From the NCBI RefSeq assembly GCF_900116425.1, contig NZ_FPAS01000002.1, positions 328,537 to 392,536 of the forward strand: a stretch of 64,000 nt of DNA. The letters are read 5' to 3'. The notes beneath the pieces were generated by a model that saw only the letters and a program-made list of their open reading frames with translations, ran no database searches and had not been told where the DNA came from. The stretch comes from Lishizhenia tianjinensis (GTDB taxonomy: Bacteria; Bacteroidota; Bacteroidia; Flavobacteriales_D; Crocinitomicaceae). Shown piece after piece: positions 1-7,320 of this stretch; positions within the stretch are counted from its first letter, which is position 1; each line of letters opens with the position of its first letter. A program made the translations under genes and the position numbers.

Positions 1-1
1 G

Positions 2-3000
2 AACGAAATTCAAAATTGGGCGCAACAAAAAATAACCCAGTCTACCAAAGATCCTTTGGTGAATTTCGCCTGTGTAAAGAACAGCTTAAATTTAAAATCA
101 GAGCTAAAGTTTGAATTTAAAAGTGTTGCTAGAAAACTCTTTTTAGAGGCCGAGGATTTTCGTAAGAACAGTGGTGTAGAGACACTATGTTTTGTAGAAC
201 ATCTTGTAAAATGGCACTGGAAAGGAGAGGAGATTTTGACTCCTATCTTTTTGACCCATGTGAGCTATAAAAAAGTTGAATTGGGCAATTGCATCGTCTT
301 CACACCCCAACCTGAAAGTAATTTTATCAATCCTTTTTTGCAAAGTATATTTCGATTGCAAGAGGAAGATACTTTGGAAGATGTAAAAAGTGCTTTTAAT
401 AGGGAAGGGATTGCATTCGAGATTCATGAGACAAGTGAACTAGCCAACGTCCATCCCTACCGCATTAATATTTTACGCGAGTTACAAGCAATGGCGGAGA
501 TGGAGATTAATCCTTCTGCATTGTCTCAAATTATGGGGCATGATAAAAATGAGGCGAAGGAATTTGCTTTTCAAGAAGCCTTACTTACAAATGCAGATGC
601 AGATCAAATCAAAGTTTTTAAAACTCTAGAAAATGAAGACGTGGTCTTGCAAGGCCCTCCAGGAACAGGGAAATCGCAAACCATTACAAATGTATTGGCA
701 AAGGCTTTAGGTCAAGGTTGTTCTGCGTTATTATCATCGGAAAAATCTGTGGCTTTAACGGTGATTTATGAAAAGTTCAAGGCGGCCGATTTACATCATT
801 TTTTGTGTTTTTATAAAGGAAAACAACATAAAAAAGTCTTTGTTCAACAGTTGAAAGAGGCTTGGTTATTCCTAGAAAATCATGTGGAAACCAAAGTGTC
901 CTGCTTACAAATAAGTGAGCTTGAAATTCAACAATTAGATAATCGTTTAGCACGACTCAATAGTCCAACAGCAATAGGTGGAATGAGTTGGTGGAATTTT
1001 AAAGAATTACTAGGAGATAGATCCCTCGATGAAGTGGAAGCCGACGATAAATTGCCTGACTTAAAAGATTGGATGGCTTGTAAAGAGGAAATCAACTTTT
1101 TCTTACAGGATGAATTTTTTAAAGTCCATAAATCTTGGGCTGATTTACCTTTACTGGTTTTTGAAGGTGAGGCTCAACTCAATGACTTTATCCAAAATTT
1201 AGAAAAAACGAAGACGAAACTTGAGCTGTTGTTCGGCAAAGAGCTGAGCATAAAGGAAGTTCAAGATCAAATCCGTTACAGTGATTTTATTCACCTCTTT
1301 TTTTACGATGAACAATTAATTCCAAAGGAACTTTTAGTTAAAGAGAGTGCACAACAAAAAGCCTTTTATAGAACTTATAATTCCTATTCTAAATTAGTAG
1401 ATGAACAAGCCTTGTTGCTGAAAGAAAGAGACAATTGGAAGAAGAATATTAGTTTGAGTGAAATACATGCTTTTATTGATTTTGTTGAAAGTGAAAAAGG
1501 ATTGCGATTTTCTCATTTTAGAGTAAAGAACAAGTTGAAAAAACTGACGCATTTACATTATGAGGCAATCCCAGGTGGACTCCAAAACCTAAAACGTTTA
1601 GAGGAAGTTGAAGCCAAACTCGTAGAGTTAAAAGCTAAACTGAGAAAGCAAAATCTTCCCGAAGAAATCAATCACCTTAGAAGTTTAAAGAATACAGTAG
1701 ATAGAAGTAAAAGTACAGACGACAATGTTTTAAAATCCATTATAGCTTTAACAGATGATGAGCGTATTGACTTGCATAAAAAATCTGGAGAGTACCGTGA
1801 TTTGAGACAGTTTTTTAGGAATTATTTCCAAGTTGTGGAGAACGACAAGAATTGTATTGCTCATTGTGATGAATTGTTGCAAACACTCCCTTTTTGTTTT
1901 ACAGTTTTACCCCGAATTCAGCGTTTAGATAAAGCCGCTAAATATGCCTATAAACACTATGAAAATCTAGAAGGGATAGAATTGCGGGTAGTCAAGACAG
2001 CTTGGTTGAAATTTAAGCATCTTAACCCCGACTTAGCCCAGTTTGATGGAGAGGATTTAAACCAGAGTTTACAAAGAATTACGGAACACATAGCAGAAGA
2101 ACAACACACGTTTACAGAAGTCTTGAAAGACAAGCAAAAAGCAAAGTTCGAAGCGTTTAATAACTTACTTTCCACTCCGGCGGCAAAACTTAGCGAAGAA
2201 GAAAAAGTCCTGAAAAGGGAACTCCGAATTGGAAAGAAAATATTGATCAATGAGTTTGGAAAAACGCGTCGTCATAAAAGTTTGTTAGAACTTATGACCA
2301 GTGAAGCCAGACATTGGATGAAGGCCATACAACCCATCTTTTTGCTCAACACCTTTCAGGTGGCAGATACTTTGCCTTTGGAACAAAACCTTTTGGACCT
2401 ACTTGTTCTAGATGAGGCATCACAAATACCTTTTACACATGCTTTAGGTAGTGTTTTTAGAGCTAAGCGTTGTTTGATTACGGGAGATTCCCAGCAGATG
2501 TCGCCGAGTATGTATTTTGAGAGGGATACAGAAGAGGGGGATATTTTACACCATGCCAGTTTTCAGTTGAAAAGCTTGCATTTAAAACATCATTACAGGT
2601 CTAAACATAGCGAGTTAATAACTTTTTCTAACCGACATTTTTATGCCAATGAGTTGCAGGTATTTCCAAGTCCAGCAACTAAAGTACCAGCAATTGAGGT
2701 AGTGGATCTTGTGGGTGCAATGATGGAGAAAGGAAATAAAATTGAAGCTCAAGCGCTGGCTGAGTATGTTGGGAAACTTATAGCTGCTGGACAAAAAGAC
2801 TTGGGTATTGTATGTTTCAATGAGAAGCAATTAAAGCTATTGTACAAGACTTTTACTCCAGAACAGCTTATTTATTTGGAAGATGAGGCAAACAATTGCT
2901 TTATAAAAACCTTGGAAAAGGTGCAGGGCGATGAATGTCGACATTTGATAATTTCCACAACCTATGCGCCAAATAAAGACGGGGAATTTGCCATGCGTTT

Positions 3001-3328
3001 TGGTCCATTAAATAAAGTAGGTGGCGAAAAACGATTGAACGTTCTAATGACAAGGGCTCAAGAACGGATTACTTGTTTTAGATCCTTTGCTGCAAAGGAT
3101 ATGAAATTGAGTACCAATACCGGGGTAGAAACCTTGCGCAAGTTGATGACTTATTTAGAGGCGTACAAGTACGATGGGAATATTCAATTGGCCGAATACT
3201 TGGAGCAAACCGCAGATAATACGCTTTGCGTAGATGTAAAAAAGACAGCACATTTAGACTCTCGAGAACTCCTAACGCAACACACAGTTCTTAGTGCAAG
3301 GGGTTGGAGCCTGAGCTATAGACTATAG
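2..3328 (+). CDS. Superfamily 1 DNA/RNA helicase-like AAA protein, 5' partial
   Basis: The frame is open from the first bases of the window, so the gene starts upstream; the TTG at 56 is internal. The visible N-terminus (W..K...S.KDPLVNF) resembles the start of DUF4011-type helicases. Walker A (GPPGTGKS) is at nt 653-676. About 580 residues of charged, helix-rich insertion separate it from Walker B (LDEASQIP, near 2410). TGDSQQMSP (near 2485), HYRSKHSE (near 2590), KVQGDE (near 2920) and NVLMTRAQ (near 3040) follow in the order of AAA_11/AAA_12 superfamily 1 helicases. Such proteins unwind or remodel nucleic acid; some are in defence loci, but nothing else here suggests defence. The family call is secure, the role is not. 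Confidence 0.85.
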   Translation, partial: NEIQNWAQQKITQSTKDPLVNFACVKNSLNLKSELKFEFKSVARKLFLEAEDFRKNSGVETLCFVEHLVKWHWKGEEILTPIFLTHVSYKKVELGNCIVFTPQPESNFINPFLQSIFRLQEEDTLEDVKSAFNREGIAFEIHETSELANVHPYRINILRELQAMAEMEINPSALSQIMGHDKNEAKEFAFQEALLTNADADQIKVFKTLENEDVVLQGPPGTGKSQTITNVLAKALGQGCSALLSSEKSVALTVIYEKFKAADLHHFLCFYKGKQHKKVFVQQLKEAWLFLENHVETKVSCLQISELEIQQLDNRLARLNSPTAIGGMSWWNFKELLGDRSLDEVEADDKLPDLKDWMACKEEINFFLQDEFFKVHKSWADLPLLVFEGEAQLNDFIQNLEKTKTKLELLFGKELSIKEVQDQIRYSDFIHLFFYDEQLIPKELLVKESAQQKAFYRTYNSYSKLVDEQALLLKERDNWKKNISLSEIHAFIDFVESEKGLRFSHFRVKNKLKKLTHLHYEAIPGGLQNLKRLEEVEAKLVELKAKLRKQNLPEEINHLRSLKNTVDRSKSTDDNVLKSIIALTDDERIDLHKKSGEYRDLRQFFRNYFQVVENDKNCIAHCDELLQTLPFCFTVLPRIQRLDKAAKYAYKHYENLEGIELRVVKTAWLKFKHLNPDLAQFDGEDLNQSLQRITEHIAEEQHTFTEVLKDKQKAKFEAFNNLLSTPAAKLSEEEKVLKRELRIGKKILINEFGKTRRHKSLLELMTSEARHWMKAIQPIFLLNTFQVADTLPLEQNLLDLLVLDEASQIPFTHALGSVFRAKRCLITGDSQQMSPSMYFERDTEEGDILHHASFQLKSLHLKHHYRSKHSELITFSNRHFYANELQVFPSPATKVPAIEVVDLVGAMMEKGNKIEAQALAEYVGKLIAAGQKDLGIVCFNEKQLKLLYKTFTPEQLIYLEDEANNCFIKTLEKVQGDECRHLIISTTYAPNKDGEFAMRFGPLNKVGGEKRLNVLMTRAQERITCFRSFAAKDMKLSTNTGVETLRKLMTYLEAYKYDGNIQLAEYLEQTADNTLCVDVKKTAHLDSRELLTQHTVLSARGWSLSYRL

Positions 3329-3352
3329 TTTTTAGCATTTAAAGATTTAAGA

Positions 3353-3368
3353 ATTCACTTACGTGAAT
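3353..3368. terminator. Short hairpin after the helicase gene, weak terminator
   Basis: ATTCAC, a TTAC loop and GTGAAT form a perfect 6-bp hairpin 24 bases after the helicase stop, followed by an A/T-rich stretch but no clean T-run. It could end helicase transcription; the support is weak. Confidence 0.3.
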
Positions 3369-3468
3369 GATTTAAAAATTAAAAAAAAAGAACAGAACCA
3401 AAAGGTAATTCCCTTCACTTTTTAATTTATTCAATAACGGACTTTAGCCAGTGTTAAATGGTTAAATC

Positions 3469-3608
3469 AAACAGGGATAGAAGCGGCAGCTTGGCTTGCG
3501 GATATTTAGCAATTGTTGTTGAAGGTATACGACCGCCGGAAGTGTACCTGAAACACTACAAGTGTTTAATATTAAGAAAGGTGACTATAGCGAATAGCCC
3601 GTCTGTTT
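3469..3608 (+). ncRNA. Structured RNA candidate resembling flavobacterial 6S-type RNA
   Basis: This lies in the 393-base gap between helicase and response regulator. AAACA+GGG (3469-3476) can pair with CCC (3598-3600) and TGTTT (3604-3608). Inside, an asymmetric open region pairs ATAGAAGCGG against CTATAGCGAATAG. GATATT (about 3500) pairs with AATATT (about 3569). Two hairpins lie at the tip: GGTATAC/GTGTACC with an 11-base loop, and AAACACT-ACA-AGTGTTT, a perfect 7-bp stem. A long rod with a central bubble is the layout of 6S RNA, and the phrases GGGATAGAAGCGG and GCGAATAGCCC recall a conserved flavobacterial intergenic RNA. That recollection is unverified. A second inverted repeat (3611-3620/3684-3693, 10 bp) follows. 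Strand is chosen from the recalled motif. Confidence 0.5.
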
Positions 3609-3721
3609 GCCCTAAAATAAAACCTTTAAGAAATATTTAACAGTCCAATCGCTTAAGCCTTCCCGTGCCCTAAGGAGATTTTATTATTTTAGGTGTCCCA
3701 AGATTCTACAAAAGAAAAAAC

Positions 3722-4891
3722 ATGAGTAAAATACTGATCATAGACGACGAAAAAAGCATAAGACGCGCGCTCCGCGAAATTCTAGAATTTGAAGATTTTG
3801 AGGTGGATGAAGCCGAAAATGGAAAAGAAGGGGTGAAGTTGGCGACGCAACAGTACTACGACATTATTTTCTGTGATATCAAAATGCCTTTGATGGATGG
3901 AATGGAAGTTTTGGAGGCTTTTCGCAAGGAAAAAGTGTTGAGTCCTGTGATTATGATTTCGGGTCATGGTAATATAGAAACGGCTGTAGAAGCAATTAAG
4001 AATGGCGCCTTTGATTTCATTGAAAAACCTTTGGACTTGAACCGTATTTTGGTAACGATCAGAAACGCTAAAGACAAGAGTTCTTTGGTCGAAGAAAAGG
4101 AAGTATTGAAGAAAACGGTACGTAAATTCAAAGGATCATCTATTATAGGAGAAACGCCAGAGATTTTGACCATCAAGGAAATGATAGAAAAGGTGGGGCC
4201 TTCTGAAGCACGTGTTTTGATTACAGGAGAGAATGGTACAGGGAAAGAACTTGTAGCTCGTTCACTACATGATAACAGTCCGCGAAAAGAAGAGACTTTT
4301 ATAGAGGTAAACTGTGCGGCGATACCTGCTGAATTAATAGAGAGCGAGTTGTTTGGTCACGAAAAAGGATCTTTTACTTCTGCGGTTAAACAGAAGAAAG
4401 GAAAATTTGAACTTGCATCAAAAGGAACTTTATTTTTAGATGAAATTGGGGATATGAGTGCTTCTGCTCAGGCTAAGGTGTTGCGTGCTTTACAAGAAAA
4501 TACAATTCAGCGCGTAGGTGGCGAGAAAAACATCAAGGTGAATTGTAGAGTATTGGCCGCTACCAATAAAGATTTGAGAAAGGAGATAGAAGCCGGTAAC
4601 TTTAGAGAAGATTTATACCATAGGTTAAGTGTGATTTTGATGCATGTGCCTTCTTTAAATGAGCGTAAAGATGATATTCCATTATTAGCCGAGCACTTTA
4701 TGACCATGGTCTGTGCCGAGCACGGAATTCCAAGAAAGAAATTTTCTGATGCAGCTTTAAAAGCATTGCAAGAAGTGAATTGGACAGGAAATATTAGAGA
4801 GTTGCGCAATATTACGGAGCGTTTGATCATTCTTTGTGGTGATGAAATTTCTGCAGAAGATATAGCGACATTCGCCAATCCGAAGAAATAA
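3722..4891 (+). CDS. Sigma-54-dependent response regulator without DNA-binding domain
   Basis: The receiver domain (about 1-120) has D8/D9, phospho-acceptor D52 and K102. The AAA+ activator domain (about 140-310) has Walker A GENGTGKE (169-176) and Walker B with LFLDEIGDM. The loop that contacts sigma-54, normally GAFTGA, reads GSFTSA (216-221). The protein ends at residue 389, just after the AAA+ lid (WTGNIRELRN), so the Fis-type helix-turn-helix of classic NtrC is missing. It may activate from solution or through a partner. The partner sigma factor gene rpoN is in the same window. No histidine kinase is adjacent. The start is supported by the intact receiver N-terminus. Confidence 0.9.
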   Translation: MSKILIIDDEKSIRRALREILEFEDFEVDEAENGKEGVKLATQQYYDIIFCDIKMPLMDGMEVLEAFRKEKVLSPVIMISGHGNIETAVEAIKNGAFDFIEKPLDLNRILVTIRNAKDKSSLVEEKEVLKKTVRKFKGSSIIGETPEILTIKEMIEKVGPSEARVLITGENGTGKELVARSLHDNSPRKEETFIEVNCAAIPAELIESELFGHEKGSFTSAVKQKKGKFELASKGTLFLDEIGDMSASAQAKVLRALQENTIQRVGGEKNIKVNCRVLAATNKDLRKEIEAGNFREDLYHRLSVILMHVPSLNERKDDIPLLAEHFMTMVCAEHGIPRKKFSDAALKALQEVNWTGNIRELRNITERLIILCGDEISAEDIATFANPKK

Positions 4892-4912
4892 GAAAGGTTT
4901 TAAAAATACAGG

Positions 4913-4943
4913 AATCCGGTGCTGTAAAGTATCGGATTTTTTT
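4913..4943 (+). terminator. Intrinsic terminator after the response regulator
   Basis: AATCCG (4913-4918) pairs with CGGATT (4933-4938) across a 14-base loop, and seven T residues follow. It sits 21 bases after the stop codon. Confidence 0.65.
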
Positions 4944-5050
4944 ATGCTGTTTATTGACTACCCGCAATTCTATCCCCCCCCGAATAGATTTGAAATTAGA
5001 GATTGGATATTTGAAATTAAAACCTTTTTATTCCTTAAATTTTTAAATAC

Positions 5051-5134
5051 CCGACGCAAGTCGGTACTTAAATGATTAAATCCCTCAAATCCCTCAAATC
5101 CCTCAAATCCCTCAAATCCTTCAAATCCTTCAAA
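5051..5134. repeat. Palindrome plus six tandem 9-mers (TCCCTCAAA)
   Basis: CCGAC-GCAA-GTCGG (5051-5064) is a perfect 5-bp hairpin with a GCAA loop. From 5081 to 5134 come six tandem copies of TCCCTCAAA, the last two as TCCTTCAAA. The reverse complement (TTTGAGGGA) is the 9-mer found in other gaps of this window, so this island is in opposite orientation. The rest of the 380-base gap 4892-5271 holds a terminator and a promoter. Confidence 0.9.
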
Positions 5135-5185
5135 TTATCAAATTGTAGAATCCATTAACCTTTCCTCGAATTTGTCTCCCTTCCG

Positions 5186-5216
5186 TTGATAATCTCTGGG
5201 CATTGAATTACATTTG
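5186..5216 (+). promoter_or_regulatory. Bacteroidota-type promoter for the cystathionine synthase/lyase gene
   Basis: TTG (5186-5188), 20 bases, then TACATTTG (5209-5216) fits the -33/-7 consensus of Bacteroidota. It lies 56 bases before the start codon and is the only good match in the gap. Confidence 0.65.
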
Positions 5217-5271
5217 TACGCATATACAGTCAACATGTCTGTAAAGACTTAAAAGAACTGGAAGTAGAGAT

Positions 5272-6411
5272 ATGAAATTCGGAACCAAAGCAATACACGC
5301 AGGACTGGAGCCTGATGAAGCAACAGGGGCAATAATGACTCCTATTTATCAAACCAGTACCTATGTTCAAGAAGCCGTTGGGAAGCACAAAGGCTATGCT
5401 TATTCACGTTCTCAAAACCCAACGCGTCATGCCTTGGAACAAAACATAGCGGCACTGGAGAATGCTAGATTTGGCGCTTGTTTTGGATCGGGTGTTGCAG
5501 CTATTGATTGTTTGATCAAAATGTTGAAACCGGGCGATGAGGTGATTTCTACCAATGATCTTTACGGAGGTTCATACCGTTTGTTTACGAGCATTTTTGC
5601 GCAGTACGGTATCAAATTTCACTTTGTAGACATGAGTGATACGCAAGAAGTAGAAGCACATGTAAATGCAAATACTAAGTTGATTTGGGTAGAGACGCCA
5701 ACCAATCCTATGATGAATATCATAGATATTAAGGCCATGGCTGCTGTAGCGAAAAAAGCCAATTGTATGTTGGGGGTAGACAATACGTTTGCGACACCTT
5801 ATTTACAAAATCCGATTGACCTAGGAGCAGATGTGGTTATGCATTCGGCAACAAAATATTTAGGAGGTCATTCGGATGTAGTGATGGGAGCTTTGGTAAC
5901 AGATGATGAAGCGATAGCTAAAGAAATGTACCGCATACAAAATTCATCTGGAGCTGTAACGGCGCCTATGGATTCTTTCTTGGTATTACGAGGAATTAAA
6001 ACCTTACATTTAAGAATGGAAGCCCATTGTAATAACGGGGAAGCAATTGCGGAATTTTTAGCGCAACATCCAAAAGTGGACAAGGTATATTGGCCAGGAT
6101 TTGAAAGTCACCCTAACCATGCTATTGCCAAAGCGCAAATGAGAGGTTTTGGGGGAATGATATCTTTTTCGTTAAAGGGAAATAAGTTAGAGGATGCACA
6201 TGCGGTATTGGCCAAAATGAAGGTCTTTGCTTTAGCTGAATCATTAGGTGGTGTAGAGTCTTTGTGTGGTCATCCGGCAACAATGACGCATGCAGCTATT
6301 CCAAAGGTTGAAAGAGAGAAGGCAGGTATAGTAGATTCTTTAATACGTTTAAGCGTAGGTATAGAAGATGCCGAAGATTTAATTGCAGATATAGAACAAG
6401 CGTTGGCTTAA
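5272..6411 (+). CDS. Cystathionine gamma-synthase/lyase, PLP-dependent
   Basis: This 379-residue protein belongs to the Cys/Met-metabolism PLP family (MetB/MetC/CGL). The PLP-binding lysine is K195 in SATKYLGGHSD, with VDNTFATP just before it. YSRSQNPTR near residue 45 carries the phosphate-binding arginine from the neighbouring subunit. ETPTNP supports the family. It makes or breaks cystathionine in transsulfuration; sequence alone does not separate synthase from gamma-lyase. An AAGTAGAG-like sequence precedes the ATG. The next gene starts 28 bases downstream without a terminator between, so co-transcription with the KtrA-like gene is possible. Confidence 0.9.
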   Translation: MKFGTKAIHAGLEPDEATGAIMTPIYQTSTYVQEAVGKHKGYAYSRSQNPTRHALEQNIAALENARFGACFGSGVAAIDCLIKMLKPGDEVISTNDLYGGSYRLFTSIFAQYGIKFHFVDMSDTQEVEAHVNANTKLIWVETPTNPMMNIIDIKAMAAVAKKANCMLGVDNTFATPYLQNPIDLGADVVMHSATKYLGGHSDVVMGALVTDDEAIAKEMYRIQNSSGAVTAPMDSFLVLRGIKTLHLRMEAHCNNGEAIAEFLAQHPKVDKVYWPGFESHPNHAIAKAQMRGFGGMISFSLKGNKLEDAHAVLAKMKVFALAESLGGVESLCGHPATMTHAAIPKVEREKAGIVDSLIRLSVGIEDAEDLIADIEQALA

Positions 6412-6438
6412 GTGATAAGATAGAAGAAAAATTAGAAT

Positions 6439-7137
6439 ATGGTATTCAGTAAATTTGCCGTAATAGGTGTAGGAAGATACGGAGCAAACATTGCCAAACG
6501 TTTGGCCGAAAAAGGTGCGCAAGTATTTTGTTTTGATAATGATGAAGAGAAGATAGAGGCGATTAAAGACGAAGTGGCTTTTGCGGTGTCTTTAGATACT
6601 ACAGATCAAAAAGCATTGGCTTCTCAGAACATCGTTGAGATGGATGCAGCCGTTGTAGCCATAGGTGAAAATTTTGAAGCTACGGTTTTGACGTGTGTTC
6701 ACTTAATGGACTTGGGGGTGAAACGTATCATTGCCAGAGCGAGTGGTGCACACCAAACTTTAATTTTGGAAAAAATTGGTATTACAGAAATACTTACTCC
6801 AGAAGATGAGGTAGCCTTTGTTGTGCGTGAGCAATTGTTGAACCCTAGTATACTTTCTTTCTTGCAGTTACCAGATGATTATGAGATTGCGGAAATCAAA
6901 CCACCTAAAGGGACTGTGGGGAGAACCATTGATGATATTGACTTCAGAAACAAGTATAAATTAACCTTGGTTACCTTAAAGAGAGAATATGACGTGAAGA
7001 AGGATGGGGACTACTGTGTAGAGAAGCACGTTGTTGGGGTTCCAAATTCCGATACAGTTATAGAATCAAGAGATACGTTGGTCGTCTTTGGTACAGAAAA
7101 GCATGTTCAGCGATTTATAGATATAAATAAAGTATAA
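6439..7137 (+). CDS. Potassium channel regulatory subunit, KtrA/TrkA type
   Basis: The protein has 232 residues. The N-terminal RCK Rossmann domain (VIGVGRYGANIA, about 8-19; acidic FDNDEEK after beta-2) binds nucleotide, and an RCK-C domain follows (about 140-232, ending KHVQRFIDI). Such subunits form rings on the cytoplasmic face of KtrB/TrkH potassium transporters and gate them with ATP/ADP or cyclic di-AMP. No membrane partner is next to it; the gene follows an amino-acid enzyme and ends at a strong terminator. The length fits KtrA (about 220), not the 450-residue two-copy TrkA. Confidence 0.88.
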   Translation: MVFSKFAVIGVGRYGANIAKRLAEKGAQVFCFDNDEEKIEAIKDEVAFAVSLDTTDQKALASQNIVEMDAAVVAIGENFEATVLTCVHLMDLGVKRIIARASGAHQTLILEKIGITEILTPEDEVAFVVREQLLNPSILSFLQLPDDYEIAEIKPPKGTVGRTIDDIDFRNKYKLTLVTLKREYDVKKDGDYCVEKHVVGVPNSDTVIESRDTLVVFGTEKHVQRFIDINKV

Positions 7138-7140
7138 AAT

Positions 7141-7168
7141 AAAGGGAAGATGAAAATCTTCCCTTTTT
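7141..7168 (+). terminator. Strong intrinsic terminator after the KtrA-like gene
   Basis: AAAGGGAAGAT (7141-7151) pairs perfectly with ATCTTCCCTTT (7156-7166) around a GAAA tetraloop, and a T-run follows. It begins three bases after the stop codon. Confidence 0.9.
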
Positions 7169-7320
7169 CATTTAATTTCCAATATACTACATGTAATCAA
7201 GGATTAAATGTATTTAAAATGATATGCATAGGACTAGGAATCCAACTTAATGTCGTTTATCATTGGGTAATATTATTTTAACATTCGTATATTCGCTCTG
7301 TTGCTAAAAAAAATAAAATC

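Noticed and set aside
2-3328. Helicase as part of a defence island
   Set aside because: The visible neighbours are regulatory and metabolic genes; the upstream side is outside the window, so the claim cannot be supported.
3458-3640. 60-codon open frame on the + strand
   Set aside because: It covers the structured RNA candidate, has no ribosome-binding site and a composition unlike protein.
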